NCBI GenBank assembly: GCA_003021905.1
Contig: PXPI01000053.1
Coordinates: 1-49,771, forward strand
From: Cyanobacteria bacterium SW_9_44_58
GTDB lineage: Bacteria; Cyanobacteriota; Cyanobacteriia; Cyanobacteriales; Rubidibacteraceae
Direction of reading: 5' to 3'
DNA length: 49,771 nt
In this document: positions 37,811 through 49,771 of the stretch, piece by piece
Position numbering within the stretch: the first letter of the stretch is position 1
How the letters are laid out: each line of letters opens with the position of its first letter
Notes under the pieces: model-generated
What the model was told of the DNA's origin: nothing
The model's input: the letters and a program-made list of their open reading frames with translations, nothing else
Database searches by the model: none
Position numbers and translations under genes: made by a program

Positions 37811-38122
37811 CTAACTTAAATCCTCGTTAAGGATTTTTCTTTCTGCTAAATACCTAATAACTTGTTCAGCACTCATGAGACGTTTGAGAATAACTTGACC
37901 AATTGAACTAGAGGCATTCTCTTCTTGATTCGGCGCTAATACTTCTACCATTAATACATCATCTTCGACTTCGTATAAGACAAATTTTTCCTCATTTTCA
38001 ATTAAACAAATAGGTAAAGCTTGCAAATAAGGCTCTCTCCTTCGGGCATTACTATCCCAAAGTCCGCCAAATTCCCAAATTCGACCAATTTTCCATCCTT
38101 CAGTCAAGAAAAAATACTTCAT
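37811..38122 (-). CDS. Conserved hypothetical protein
   Basis: This 103-residue protein starts MKYFFLTEGWKIGRIWEFGGLWD, with Trp and Arg-rich positions early and an acidic C-terminal half (VEVLAPNQEENASSS, ILKRLMSAEQVIRYLAERK). I recognise it only as a small conserved-looking cyanobacterial type and cannot name a function. It lies between the ccbP remnant and tyrS, same strand; 44 bases separate it from tyrS. Confidence 0.6.
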   Translation of the reverse strand: MKYFFLTEGWKIGRIWEFGGLWDSNARRREPYLQALPICLIENEEKFVLYEVEDDVLMVEVLAPNQEENASSSIGQVILKRLMSAEQVIRYLAERKILNEDLS

Positions 38123-38166
38123 GCTTATCTAAGTACTTAATTGCCCGCGATCGCGTTTATGACCTA

Positions 38167-39375
38167 TTATTCTACTAAGCGAATAAACTTTTCCTTCCCA
38201 ACTTGTAAGGTCTTGCCAATTAATTCTTCTTTTGTATTAAATTCAGCATTGATATCCGTAATTTTTTCGCCATCTAAGCGCACAGCACCTCCTTTAATTT
38301 GTCGGCGTCCTTCACCGCTGCTTTGACATAACCCGCTGACATTTAAAATATAAAAAAGTTTTACCGGAAAATTTAGTTCTGAAATACGATATTCCGGGAC
38401 AACTTTTGCTTCACCGGATTGCCCGGAAACCAAACTTAAGGCCGATTTTTGGGCTTGTTCAGCAACGTCTTTTCCATGATAGTGACTGGTAACTTCCAAG
38501 CCTAATAATTTTTGGCATTCGCGAGGATTTTCCGGTAAATTATCTAACGGTAAGTTGGTGAGAAGTTCAAAATAATTTCGAATCTGATTATCGGGTACTT
38601 TTTCTAATTTGGAATACATACTCAAGGCATCTTCTTTTAATTTCACATAATTATTCAGAGATTTCGACATTTTCTGAACGCCATCAGTGCCAATTAAAAT
38701 CGGCATTAATAACCCAAACTGAGGCCGTTTGTTAAAGTAGCGCTGCAAATCTCTCCCTACGGCAATATTAAATTTTTGATCCGTCCCCCCTAATTCCACA
38801 TCTGCCTCTACTGCCACTGAATCATAGCCCTGCATCAGCGGATACATGAACTCATGCAGATAAATGGGTTGATCGTTTTCGTAGCGTTCGGCAAAGCCTT
38901 CTTTGGCTAACATTTGTCCCACCGTCATCGTGGCTAATAATTCTAAAATTTGCGTTAAATCTAACCCTTTTAGCCATTCCGAATTGTAGCGAATTTCTAA
39001 TCGGCCGGGTGTTTCAAAATCTAGAATCGGACGCAATTGATCCAGATAGGTTTTGGCATTGGCTTCCACTTCTTGAGGCGTTAAATGTTTTCTGACTTCC
39101 GATTTGCCAGTGGGATCGCCAATTTGGGCAGTAAAATCGCCGATAATTAAAACGGCTGTATGTCCGGCATCCTGAAATGCGCGAAGTTTACGAACCGGAA
39201 TGCTATGACCCAAATGAATATCGGTTCCGGTGGGATCAATCCCTAATTTAACTCGTAAAGCGCGATCGCTGTGGAGAAGACGCTTTTCCAAATTTTCGTC
39301 AGGATTGTCTGATTCAGGCTGATGGGGGAAGATTTCAGTTGTACCGCGATAAAGCCAATTAAAATCTGAAGACAT
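38167..39375 (-). CDS. tyrS: Tyrosyl-tRNA synthetase
   Basis: Class I tyrosyl-tRNA synthetase with a HIGH-like motif (IHLGHSIPV), the tyrosine pocket around [13 protein letters not shown] and a KMSKS loop. A C-terminal S4 domain ([20 protein letters not shown]) follows. It charges tRNA-Tyr. The ORF track extends to 39429, but ATG 39375 ([17 protein letters not shown]) gives the usual N-terminus, with no conserved sequence before it. It diverges from efp. Confidence 0.96.
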   Translation of the reverse strand: MSSDFNWLYRGTTEIFPHQPESDNPDENLEKRLLHSDRALRVKLGIDPTGTDIHLGHSIPVRKLRAFQDAGHTAVLIIGDFTAQIGDPTGKSEVRKHLTPQEVEANAKTYLDQLRPILDFETPGRLEIRYNSEWLKGLDLTQILELLATMTVGQMLAKEGFAERYENDQPIYLHEFMYPLMQGYDSVAVEADVELGGTDQKFNIAVGRDLQRYFNKRPQFGLLMPILIGTDGVQKMSKSLNNYVKLKEDALSMYSKLEKVPDNQIRNYFELLTNLPLDNLPENPRECQKLLGLEVTSHYHGKDVAEQAQKSALSLVSGQSGEAKVVPEYRISELNFPVKLFYILNVSGLCQSSGEGRRQIKGGAVRLDGEKITDINAEFNTKEELIGKTLQVGKEKFIRLVE

Positions 39376-39538
39376 GGAAGTTTTGTCAGGTTGATAAAAT
39401 TGCCGTTTGCTTATTTTAAAGAAAATCACGAAAAATATAGCACCGAAAGCGCGATCGAATCAAAGATAGAGTGCCCCTTTGGGTCGATGGAAGGGTAAAA
39501 TGGAATGCTGATTGAGACAAGCTAAGGACTTGCAATCA

Positions 39539-40096
39539 ATGATTTCTACCAACGACTTTAGAACGGGTTTAACCATTGAACTAGAAGGAACAGTCTGGCG
39601 TGTTGTGGAATTTCTTCACGTTAAGCCTGGCAAAGGATCAGCATTTGTGCGGACCAAATTAAGACATGTCCAAAGCGGCAACGTTGTGGAACGGACCTTT
39701 CGGGCTGGTGAAACAGTTCCCCAAGCCACCCTGGAAAAACGGACAATGCAATACATTTATCAACAAGGGGAAGAGTTGGTTTTTATGGATATGGAATCCT
39801 TTGAAGAAGTTCCCATTTCCCCAAAACAAATCGGCGATCGCGCCAAGTACATCAGTGAAGGGATGGAAGTCGGCGCCATTTATTGGGAAGGCAACCTCTT
39901 AGAGGTGGAAATCCCTAACACAGTGGTTTTAGAAGTAACTGATACTGATCCCGGCGTTAAAGGGGATACGGCGACCGGCGGCAGTAAACCGGCCACAGTG
40001 GAAACCGGTGCCCAAGTTATGGTTCCGCTGTTTATTTCTGTCGGCGAACGGATTAAAATTGATACCCGTAATGACACTTATGTTGGCCGGGAATAA
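39539..40096 (+). CDS. efp: Elongation factor P
   Basis: This 185-residue three-domain EF-P relieves ribosome stalling at polyproline. The first domain has the loop [14 protein letters not shown], whose Lys is the modification site; the last domain ends in [18 protein letters not shown], the EF-P signature. The ORF track begins at 39512; ATG 39539 ([10 protein letters not shown]) is the family start. accB follows 66 bases later, the standard cyanobacterial efp-accB order. Confidence 0.96.
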   Translation: MISTNDFRTGLTIELEGTVWRVVEFLHVKPGKGSAFVRTKLRHVQSGNVVERTFRAGETVPQATLEKRTMQYIYQQGEELVFMDMESFEEVPISPKQIGDRAKYISEGMEVGAIYWEGNLLEVEIPNTVVLEVTDTDPGVKGDTATGGSKPATVETGAQVMVPLFISVGERIKIDTRNDTYVGRE

Positions 40097-40162
40097 TTTA
40101 GATTTGTCTGACGCTAACTCACTTGGGAAAATAAGATGACAACTGTTGAATAGGATATATGA

Positions 40163-40645
40163 TTGGTGTCAATAGACTTTAACGAAATTCGTGAACTCCT
40201 AAATGCCATCTCCCAGGCAGATATTGCGGAATTCAGCCTCAAAAACGAGCAGTTTGAGCTTACTGTTCGCAAGGGGCTATCGAATGTTTCCACTGAAACT
40301 ATCGTCCAACCGACTCCTCAACAACCGCAATCGCAACCTGCAACCGCGGAAAGTTCCTCTTCCCACGAGGAAACAACTGCGCCTGCATCTGATCAAAGTG
40401 AATGGGAAGAAATTACCTCTCCCATTGTTGGAACGTTTTATGAAGCACCGGCGCCTGGGGAAGCACCTTTTGTGAAAGTCGGCGATCAGATCCAGGCAAA
40501 TCAAACAGTTTGCATTGTGGAAGCTATGAAAATCATGAATGAAATTGAAGCCGAAGTTTCAGGAGAAGTTATGGAAATCACTGTCAAAAATGGGGAACCT
40601 GTTGAGTATGGGCAAACCCTCATGCGAATTAAGCCAGATCAATGA
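40163..40645 (+). CDS. accB: Biotin carboxyl carrier protein of acetyl-CoA carboxylase
   Basis: An N-terminal dimerising region (FNEIRELLNAISQADIAEF) is joined by a Pro/Gln/Ser-rich linker to the biotinyl domain with EAMKIMNEIE and K123 as the biotin site. It carries carboxyl groups between biotin carboxylase and carboxyltransferase in fatty acid synthesis. The start is uncertain between TTG 40163 and GTG 40166, with an AGGA sequence 7-10 bases upstream. It abuts the convergent GerMN gene without any gap. Confidence 0.94.
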   Translation: MVSIDFNEIRELLNAISQADIAEFSLKNEQFELTVRKGLSNVSTETIVQPTPQQPQSQPATAESSSSHEETTAPASDQSEWEEITSPIVGTFYEAPAPGEAPFVKVGDQIQANQTVCIVEAMKIMNEIEAEVSGEVMEITVKNGEPVEYGQTLMRIKPDQ

Positions 40646-41293
40646 TTAAAGTTGATAATTGGCTTTAAATTTCTCTCGGGTTAGGGGTTGAGGAATATAA
40701 AGTCCTTCTCCCCCTAAATACTCTAACGGTTCACCTTGGACTTCCAGCCATACGTTGGCTTCCGGATCAAGACTAGTGGCAGTGTAAACAATTTGTCCCA
40801 CGCGACCCATCATGGAAGCACTTCCCCCACCGAAAGCAAATTCTTGGGAAAGGTCAATGTGAATGCCATCTTCTTGGAAAGTGACGCTGCGCAGTTTGGT
40901 GCCTTCGGGAATGGTACTGGTATAGTTAGGTTCCTGAATATTTCCTTCTAACAGGCTTTTCAGGGCTTTTTCCACCGCAACATTCGGTTGCTGCGCTTCC
41001 ATCGCCATGGATGTTGCTGCTAAATCCAACCGATTATCCGTAACTTTCAACCAATAGATTTTTGCTTGTATTTGTTGTGGATTTTTTTTCACAGGATCTT
41101 GTTGATCTTGCGATGGATCTTGTTGATCTTGCGATTTCGGCTGTAGAAATTCGGGAACCCAGGGAGGTGCTTGTTCCCCCCTAGTCGCGGTCCAACCCCA
41201 CCATGCAGCAACGCCGCCTGCAATGATGAAGACACTAGAAACGCCGGCAATTAATCCCGTTGAAAACCGATAACCTTTTTTTCGCTGTTCCAT
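40646..41293 (-). CDS. GerMN-domain membrane-anchored protein
   Basis: A cytoplasmic basic start and a transmembrane helix (GLIAGVSSVFIIAGGVAAWWGW) precede a disordered linker containing the in-frame tandem repeat QDQQDPS/QDQQDPV, and a GerMN domain (KIYWLKVTDN, ALKSLLEG, IHIDLSQEF). GerMN domains bind peptidoglycan or act in envelope assembly. The 21-bp repeat is listed separately. It abuts accB convergently. Confidence 0.82.
   Translation of the reverse strand: MEQRKKGYRFSTGLIAGVSSVFIIAGGVAAWWGWTATRGEQAPPWVPEFLQPKSQDQQDPSQDQQDPVKKNPQQIQAKIYWLKVTDNRLDLAATSMAMEAQQPNVAVEKALKSLLEGNIQEPNYTSTIPEGTKLRSVTFQEDGIHIDLSQEFAFGGGSASMMGRVGQIVYTATSLDPEANVWLEVQGEPLEYLGGEGLYIPQPLTREKFKANYQL
41094..41135. 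repeat. Two perfect tandem 21-bp repeats in the GerMN linker
   Basis: GGATCTTGTTGATCTTGCGAT occurs twice head to tail (41094-41114, 41115-41135). Its length is a multiple of three, so it duplicates seven residues in the linker of the GerMN protein. Confidence 0.95.
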
Positions 41294-41671
41294 AGTAATC
41301 TTTTAGTCAATAGGTAGTTATTCATTGAGGAGGAATAAGGGAAAGAACTGTTCCAGGAAAGTCTTCCCTACTTGTTTGCAGCTTTACTTGCAATGGGGAC
41401 AAACGCTGCTCATTCCACCTCATCCTTTTCTATCTTTAATTGTAAGAGTCTTCATTAAATCTTGAGTTTGTTTCAAGGAGGTCAATAAAAGCATAAGCTG
41501 ATTTGCGGCCTAAGTGCTCTGACTCAGGCCAATTATACAAGTTCCCGATCAGTTATCAACCTGCTGTAGCCGTTAGTGAATTTTTTCCTTTATTATCTTG
41601 GCATTTGTTCTCGCCGCCAAAATAAAATTAGTGCCCTCTCCTCAACTGATGAATCAAAGCGATAATTAGAG
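41294..41671. other. Intergenic region with no recognised feature
   Basis: It lies between the GerMN gene start and the DMT transporter stop, both on the minus strand. No tRNA, riboswitch or transposon end was found. It must hold the GerMN promoter. Confidence 0.5.
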
Positions 41672-42658
41672 TTATTGATAATTCGCTTGTTGGGAACGAT
41701 ACTCTTCCTGTTCCATTGCTTGGGCAGTAGCAGCTTTGCTGGCTTGGGCTAAATAGATTCCTGTCAGAACCACAGCAAACCCTAACCAAGTGGTGAGAGT
41801 CAAGTGTTCTAAAAAGATAAACCAGGCTAAAATTGCGCTCACAATGGGTTCTAACAGTAGAAAGAGGGAAACAAAACTTGAGGAAAAGATATTCATACTA
41901 TCAGCAACTAACCGTTGCCCTAAGCCTTCGCTGATTAAACCTAAACCAATGACCGCTAACAAAGCCGTTTGTGTGGTGGGGAAAAGTTGACCTTCTGCCA
42001 GCAACGTAATCGGAATTAAAATGACACTGCCCACAGCGCAACGCCACAGAAGAATGGTAGTAGCTGAAAAGCGCAATCGCAGTTGTTCCACAATTAAAAA
42101 ATAGGTACCAAGAAAAACTGCCGACAATAGGGCATAAACATCTCCCATTAAAGACCCCTCCGCTGCCCCGCTTAAATCTTCGATGCCAAGGGTGATTGCC
42201 CCAGCAACAGCAATGCTCATTCCGACCAAAAACTTAGAATCAAATGTTTTTTCTAAAAAAAGCCAACTTCCCAATGTCGTGAAAATGGGCGTCAGATTAT
42301 TGAGCAATACACTTTTTGCCACCGTGGTATATTGCAGAGAAATTGCCCATAAAACTAGGGAAATGGTCGCGATCGCGCCTACTGATCCCAATAAGATCCA
42401 TTGTTTGCTGGTAATCGGAGATGCTTCTTCCTCCTTCTGAGTCGGCGAGAAATTTTCTGTTACAAATTTCCCAGTGCCAAAACAGATAAAAAAAACAAAT
42501 AGACGATTAAAAACCGTTCCATTGGGCCCTAGTTCTGTTTCACTAAGACGGATAAAAATGGGCGCAAAGGAAACTGCTAGTAATGCCAAACCCAGCATCA
42601 GAAAGGCGATGAGGAAAGGACGACTAATTTTAGGCAATGGCATGAATTTTTCTGGCAT
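41672..42658 (-). CDS. DMT-superfamily (EamA) transporter
   Basis: Two EamA repeats of five helices each form a ten-helix carrier; recognisable segments are FLIAFLMLGLALLAVSFAPIFIRLSE, LVLWAISLQYTTVAKSVLLNNLTPIF and the second-repeat GVIGLGLISEGLGQRLVADS. Substrate is unknown. The ORF track extends to 42841, but the extra 61 residues have no relation to the family; ATG 42658 (MPEKFMPLPKISRPF) is the likely start. It diverges from apcE. Confidence 0.88.
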   Translation of the reverse strand: MPEKFMPLPKISRPFLIAFLMLGLALLAVSFAPIFIRLSETELGPNGTVFNRLFVFFICFGTGKFVTENFSPTQKEEEASPITSKQWILLGSVGAIATISLVLWAISLQYTTVAKSVLLNNLTPIFTTLGSWLFLEKTFDSKFLVGMSIAVAGAITLGIEDLSGAAEGSLMGDVYALLSAVFLGTYFLIVEQLRLRFSATTILLWRCAVGSVILIPITLLAEGQLFPTTQTALLAVIGLGLISEGLGQRLVADSMNIFSSSFVSLFLLLEPIVSAILAWFIFLEHLTLTTWLGFAVVLTGIYLAQASKAATAQAMEQEEYRSQQANYQ

Positions 42659-43304
42659 AATTATTCTATTACTCAGGTAGATAAGGAAGTTCCCTGATAA
42701 ATTCCCACCTGCGTTATCTTTGCTGAAGCTCGGGAAAGCAAACAGTGTAATAGAGTACAGAATGTCAATTCCGGGCAAATGGATCAGCAATATGGCAGAA
42801 AAATGACGCACTCTGTGAGAAGACAGAGACCCAATCAGCATCCTGATTAGAAAGATGAGTCTCGTTGAAGCCAGTCAGTGATTAACGAAGCCTGAACAGT
42901 TGAAAAAAGTGAAGTATTGCTCAACCTTAGGTTTTCCTGGGGGTTAGCAGATGTTGCAATATTTAAAATTTTCCCGTTGTTCTTGATACACTTCTTAACA
43001 ATTTCCCTAATGAACCCCGAAACGTTTTACTCTAAAAGCTGACCCATGTCTTATATACAGATGTTTTCTCAAACGTCTTTATCGATATGATGCTTTTGGG
43101 TGATAAAAATATAGGTAAATCGTTCATTGTCATGAAAGCTAGGGAGCAAACTGCTAAAACGACACAAACCTTAAATATATATGCCCTTTGAGAAAAACGC
43201 TTATACTCTCAATATTTGCCCTCAATTCTAGAAATGACGAACGATTTCTCCAATTATCATCCTTGGCGAATGTTTAAGACAGTAACTGTTGTGACAGGAG
43301 ATAG
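42659..43304. other. Regulatory region between the DMT transporter and apcE
   Basis: A TATACT box lies at 43202-43207, about 100 bases before apcE, but no matching -35 box at normal spacing, so this is a weak promoter candidate. An AGGAG sequence at 43296-43300 serves the apcE start. No RNA gene is seen. Confidence 0.4.
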
Positions 43305-46577
<3,273 letters not shown>

Positions 46578-46941
46578 TTCTTCCTTGCCGGTTGCGTAAC
46601 TTTCCTGAAGCCCCCTTTTCATAGGGGGTTGTTCACGTTAGTTACATTTTTTCATACCAACTCCTGAAAGCTGAAAGGCTTAGAGTTGAGTGGCGCGATC
46701 GCGCGATACCTTCTCTAAAATTCCCTCTCTTTTCTTTGAGAGAAGTGACTAAATGAGGAGAAATATTACAAAATATAAAAAACTTCCATGAAACGTGAAA
46801 AAAATATCGCAAAATAAATCCGAGAAGGTTGTTAGAATAGCAAGGCTATCCATTTGTTGCTTCTGTTCTCAGTATGGCAACAGGGAACACCAGTCTGAAC
46901 CAAATTCAATATCAAATTTATCCGTTGGAGGATTTTGAAAC
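46578..46941. other. apcE-apcA intergenic region
   Basis: It holds the terminator-like hairpin and then an AT-rich leader with a possible -10 box TAGAAT at about 46833. A GGAGG at about 46926 precedes the apcA ATG. This probably carries the main apcABC promoter. Confidence 0.45.
46609..46631 (+). terminator. Hairpin after apcE
   Basis: CCCCCT (46611-46616) pairs with AGGGGG (46623-46628) across TTTCAT, about 30 bases after the apcE stop, with a short T-rich tail. It may end or attenuate apcE transcription before apcA. Confidence 0.65.
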
Positions 46942-47427
46942 ATGAGTATCGTCACGAAATCTATCGTGAATGCCGATGCTGAAGCTCGTTATCTGAGCCC
47001 CGGCGAATTAGACCGCATTAAAGCGTTTGTCGAAGGTGGTGATCAACGCCTTCGCATCGCTCAAACTCTTACCAGCGCCCGTGAGCGGATTGTTAAGCAA
47101 GCTGGCGATCAACTTTTCCAAAAGCGTCCTGACATTGTTTCCCCTGGCGGAAACGCTTATGGAGAAGAAATGACCGCAACTTGTTTGCGCGATATGGATT
47201 ACTATCTCCGTCTCATTACCTATGGTGTAGTTGCAGGTGATGTTACCCCTATCGAAGAAATTGGTCTAGTTGGCGTACGTGAAATGTACAACTCTCTCGG
47301 CACTCCTATCAATGCGGTTTCTGAGAGTGTCCGTTGCATGAAAGATGTTGCTTGCTCCATGATGTCTGCTGAAGATGCAGAAGAAGCAGGCTCCTACTTC
47401 GATTACGTCATTGGCGCAATGCAATAG
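46942..47427 (+). CDS. apcA: Allophycocyanin alpha subunit
   Basis: This 161-residue subunit has the globin-like phycobiliprotein fold, with phycocyanobilin bound to C81 ([12 protein letters not shown]). It assembles with ApcB into the trimers of the phycobilisome core. apcB follows after 76 bases. A GGAGG ribosome site lies before the ATG. Confidence 0.99.
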   Translation: MSIVTKSIVNADAEARYLSPGELDRIKAFVEGGDQRLRIAQTLTSARERIVKQAGDQLFQKRPDIVSPGGNAYGEEMTATCLRDMDYYLRLITYGVVAGDVTPIEEIGLVGVREMYNSLGTPINAVSESVRCMKDVACSMMSAEDAEEAGSYFDYVIGAMQ

Positions 47428-47503
47428 GCTTTCTGTCTCCGAATCACAATTACTTGTTAATCAAACACAATCAATAAACTGAACATAGGAAAGGAAAATA
47501 ACG

Positions 47504-47989
47504 ATGCAAGACGCAATTACCTCCGTCATTAACTCGGCTGACGTACAAGGAAAATACCTTGACGACGCGGCAATGGAAAAGCTCAAAAGCTATTTCCAAA
47601 CCGGTCAACTGCGCGTTCGGGCTGCCAACATTATTAGTGCCAATGCCGCTAACATTGTCAAAGAAGCAGTGGCTAAATCTTTGCTCTATTCCGACATTAC
47701 CCGTCCCGGCGGCAATATGTACACCACCCGTCGTTATGCAGCTTGCATCCGCGACTTAGACTACTATCTCCGCTATTCCACCTACGCGATGCTAGCCGGT
47801 GATCCTTCTATTCTTGATGAGCGCGTTCTCAATGGCTTAAAAGAAACCTATAATTCCTTAGGTGTGCCCATCAACGCAACTGTCCAAGCTATTCAAGCGA
47901 TGAAAGAAGTCACAGCAGGTCTTGTTGGTCCTGATGCCGGTAAAGAAATGGGCGTTTACTTCGACTACATCTGCTCTGGCTTAAGCTAA
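47504..47989 (+). CDS. apcB: Allophycocyanin beta subunit
   Basis: This 161-residue subunit has the bilin cysteine C81 ([12 protein letters not shown]) and N71 in RPGGNMY, the asparagine known to be methylated in phycobiliprotein beta subunits. It pairs with ApcA. An AGGAAAGGA-type ribosome site precedes the ATG. The intergenic stretch to apcC is 185 bases. Confidence 0.99.
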   Translation: MQDAITSVINSADVQGKYLDDAAMEKLKSYFQTGQLRVRAANIISANAANIVKEAVAKSLLYSDITRPGGNMYTTRRYAACIRDLDYYLRYSTYAMLAGDPSILDERVLNGLKETYNSLGVPINATVQAIQAMKEVTAGLVGPDAGKEMGVYFDYICSGLS

Positions 47990-48174
47990 CGCGGAAATGC
48001 CTGAGATAATCAATTGATAATGACTTCAGTTCGGGTAGTGGCGAGTGAGTGCTAGGGGGTTTAAGACTTATCTAATTAAACAGCAAAAGATAGGTTTTAA
48101 TGATCTAGTATTGACTTGCTAACTCCCGAACAAAGTGTGTTTAAAGGAATAATAAATTTTGGAGTTTATAAACC

Positions 48175-48378
48175 ATGAGAATGTTTAAAGTGACTGCTTG
48201 TGTGCCGAGTCAAACTCGGATTCGTACACAACGGGAATTACAAAATACTTACTTTACGAAACTGGTTCCTTATGAAAACTGGTTTAGTGAACAACAGCGC
48301 ATTATGAAAATGGGCGGCAAAATTGTTAAAGTGCAATTAGCTACTGGGAAACCAGGCACCAATACCGGTTTAATGTAA
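48175..48378 (+). CDS. apcC: Phycobilisome core small linker Lc7.8
   Basis: This 67-residue linker has the standard start MRMFKVTACVPSQTRIRTQRELQNTYFTKLVP. It caps core allophycocyanin trimers. It is the last gene of the cluster, followed by a CCCCCTT/AAGGGGG stem. Confidence 0.98.
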   Translation: MRMFKVTACVPSQTRIRTQRELQNTYFTKLVPYENWFSEQQRIMKMGGKIVKVQLATGKPGTNTGLM

Positions 48379-48387
48379 AATGTCATT

Positions 48388-48417
48388 CTCCCCCTTTTCG
48401 ATTCAGTTAAGGGGGTA
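48388..48417 (+). terminator. Hairpin after apcC
   Basis: CCCCCTT (48390-48396) pairs with AAGGGGG (48409-48415) shortly after the apcC stop. The downstream DNA is T-rich but lacks a strict U-run, so it is a likely but not classical terminator. Confidence 0.65.
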
Positions 48418-48635
48418 GCAGTACTTTAAGTATTTCTTTCTATATTAAAAAAATCATTTTTTTAAAGTTAAAAGTGTAATTAATTATTTACTAACAATAA
48501 ACGCATTAATTCATTCTTAATATTAACAATTAATACTTTTATTTTTTCCTAACAATTGAGTTTCATGTTAAGTAACGTTTACCGTTAAGCTACACTAAGG
48601 CAATAAATAGTGATTTCATGGACAGGAGGCAACTA

Positions 48636-49118
48636 TTGCTAGACGAGAAAGCGAAAAAAACCATACTCCGCAAAATTCCCCACGGACTCTATATTTGTGG
48701 TGTTAAAGACGGCGAAGAAGTCAATGGCTTTACCGCAAGTTGGGTAATGCAAACCTCATTTAAGCCTCCTTTAATTATTAATTGCGTTCGGCAAGACTCT
48801 GGTTCTCACGCCATGGTCAAAAATAGCGGCGTTTTTACACTAAGTTTTCTTGACAGTGAACAAAAAGACGTTGCCGCTAAATTCTTTAAACCACAGCGGC
48901 GGGTTGGCAATAAATTGGCCGATGTTGAGTTTTATCCCGGCGAAGAAACAGGGTGTCCCATCATTAAAGATACATTAGGCTATGTGGAATGTCAGGTTGT
49001 TGATTCTGTTGAAAAAGGGGATCATACGATTTTTGTCGGAGAAGTAATTGGTGCAGGCGTTCACCGAGAAGGGGATGCCCTTTTATTGGAAATCACAGGC
49101 TGGCAATATGGAGGATGA
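48636..49118 (+). CDS. Flavin reductase-family protein
   Basis: This flavin-reductase-like FMN-binding protein has a GLYICGVKDGEEVNGFTASWVMQTSF segment and PPLIINCVRQDSGSH, the flavin-binding core. Relatives reduce flavin with NAD(P)H for monooxygenases or metals; cyanobacterial diflavin proteins contain a similar module. The ORF track starts at ATG 48618, but a perfect AGGAGG (48624-48629) lies 6 bases before TTG 48636, giving MLDEKAKKTILRK-type sequence, so the TTG is the better-supported start. No partner gene is adjacent. Confidence 0.85.
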   Translation: MLDEKAKKTILRKIPHGLYICGVKDGEEVNGFTASWVMQTSFKPPLIINCVRQDSGSHAMVKNSGVFTLSFLDSEQKDVAAKFFKPQRRVGNKLADVEFYPGEETGCPIIKDTLGYVECQVVDSVEKGDHTIFVGEVIGAGVHREGDALLLEITGWQYGG

Positions 49119-49157
49119 CAGATTGCATCGATAATGAATTAGGGAGAATTAATTGCG

Positions 49158-49511
49158 ATGCCGTTAATTAAAGTTCATACCTCTGTTGCTAAACCTGAAG
49201 CTAGCCAAGTGGACAATTTACTGAAGACTTTATCCAGTAAATTGTCGAAACATGTAGGAAAGCCTGAATCTTTTGTCATGACAGCTTTCCAGCCCGAAAT
49301 CCCTATGACGTTTTCCGGAACAACAGATCCCGTTTGCTACATAGAAATTAAAAACGTGGGCAGGATGAATCCTGATCAAATACAAGCGATGAGCAATGAT
49401 TTTTGTCAAGAGGTAGAGACTCATTTGGGCGTTCCTGCTAACCGCACTTATATTGAATTTGCTGAGGCAAAAGGTGCAATGTGGGGTTGGAATCGTTCTA
49501 CCTTAGGTTAG
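49158..49511 (+). CDS. MIF/tautomerase-family protein (phenylpyruvate tautomerase-related)
   Basis: This 117-residue protein belongs to the MIF-like tautomerase family, with catalytic Pro as residue 2 (MPLIKVHT), and VPANRTYIEFAEAKGAMWGWNRSTLG at the end. Enzymes of the family tautomerise phenylpyruvate or dopachrome-like compounds; the physiological role here is unknown. It follows the flavin reductase by 39 bases, possibly in one transcript. Confidence 0.92.
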   Translation: MPLIKVHTSVAKPEASQVDNLLKTLSSKLSKHVGKPESFVMTAFQPEIPMTFSGTTDPVCYIEIKNVGRMNPDQIQAMSNDFCQEVETHLGVPANRTYIEFAEAKGAMWGWNRSTLG

Positions 49512-49518
49512 TCTCATT

Positions 49519-49536
49519 GGGGGGAAGTTTCCCCCT
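49519..49536 (+). terminator. Short strong stem after the tautomerase gene
   Basis: GGGGGAA pairs with TTCCCCC across a two-base loop, 8 bases after the stop. The lack of a T-run makes it a terminator candidate only. Confidence 0.5.
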
Positions 49537-49558
49537 AGCTTAGAGATAGTAGAATTAA

Positions 49559-49709
49559 CTATGAACTACGCACAAGCCAAAGCAAGTTGAGCTTGTGGTT
49601 CCTGACGCTTCATCGCTCCCTCTTAATTACTTCTTCTGAACTAACCATAGGAGGATAGCTCTACGTCTAAAGAGGCCGCACCCCTATAGAATTCGATACA
49701 GAATTCTAT
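49559..49709 (-). mobile_element. Solo tnpB-right-end-like block B (no tnpB body), with palindromic outer end
   Basis: This block is collinear with 30077-30225. On the minus strand it ends in a CACAAGC/GCTTGTG stem followed by CGTAGTTCATAG, typical of TnpB right ends. Its opposite end carries a perfect inverted repeat ATAGAATTC/GAATTCTAT (49686-49709). No tnpB reading frame exists between; upstream on the minus strand stops occur within about 60 bases. It could be a non-autonomous element of about 150 bp or a retained omega-RNA gene. Beyond 49709 the rest of the window is AT-rich without features. Confidence 0.55.
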
Positions 49710-49771
49710 TTGATTTTTTATCAGAATCAGTCCTTCCTGTTATCGGATTAAGTGACCAATTTTGTGATTCT

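Overview
The window is chromosomal DNA from a cyanobacterium. The evidence is a complete allophycocyanin core cluster (apcE-apcA-apcB-apcC), cytochrome b6f genes petB-petD next to ctpA, plant-type ferredoxin petF, a CIRCE-controlled groEL without groES, and many copies of the HIP1 octamer GCGATCGC. A likely synechoxanthin gene pair (cruE-cruH), a cation-chloride-cotransporter-like carrier and several acidic proteins would suit a unicellular, salt-tolerant lineage, but that placement is inference.

Layout. 0-0.8 kb: the 3' end of an upstream tnpB element, then a MntA/HepT toxin-antitoxin pair. 0.8-9.1 kb: housekeeping genes (saccharopine-dehydrogenase-like, PHP phosphoesterase, RlmD, Rpe), a secreted S8-like protease with an altered catalytic Asp site, a SWIM-finger protein and groEL. 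9.2-13.8 kb: alpha/beta hydrolase, a hypothetical gene, Cof-type HAD phosphatase, FHA protein and TlyA. 13.9-18.1 kb: petBD diverging from ctpA, then an LpxB-related protein. 18.2-23.3 kb: a small coiled-coil protein, a two-gene ABC exporter, and cruE-cruH. 23.3-24.9 kb: a TnpB (IS200/IS605-type, no TnpA) element with conspicuous RNA-like end structures, abutting the cruH stop codon. 24.9-30.6 kb: SLC12-like transporter, mutS, petF. 30.9-43 kb: M28 peptidase, pyrD, ftsH, YjbQ, small proteins, a MurG-like glycosyltransferase, an interrupted ccbP, tyrS, efp-accB, GerMN protein and a DMT transporter. 43.3-48.4 kb: apcEABC. 48.6-49.5 kb: a flavin reductase and a MIF-like tautomerase.

The most interesting material is outside ordinary genes. 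Four loci (about 1-99, 23333-24900, 30077-30225 and 49559-49709) carry TnpB right-end or omega-RNA-like sequence. Two of them are about 150-bp blocks with no tnpB body. They are collinear with each other, share the terminal sequence CTATGAAC, and carry a differently sequenced hairpin at the same place next to that end. They look like solo or non-autonomous omega-RNA/right-end elements. In the full tnpB element, the two end hairpins differ by paired base changes that preserve the stem. So do the outer stems of two tandem two-tier hairpins inside the 3' part of the gene.

Two genes appear broken by single in-frame stop codons: the M28 peptidase near its start, and the CcbP-like calcium-binding protein at codon 80. 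ApcE carries four linker repeats, which predicts a five-cylinder phycobilisome core.
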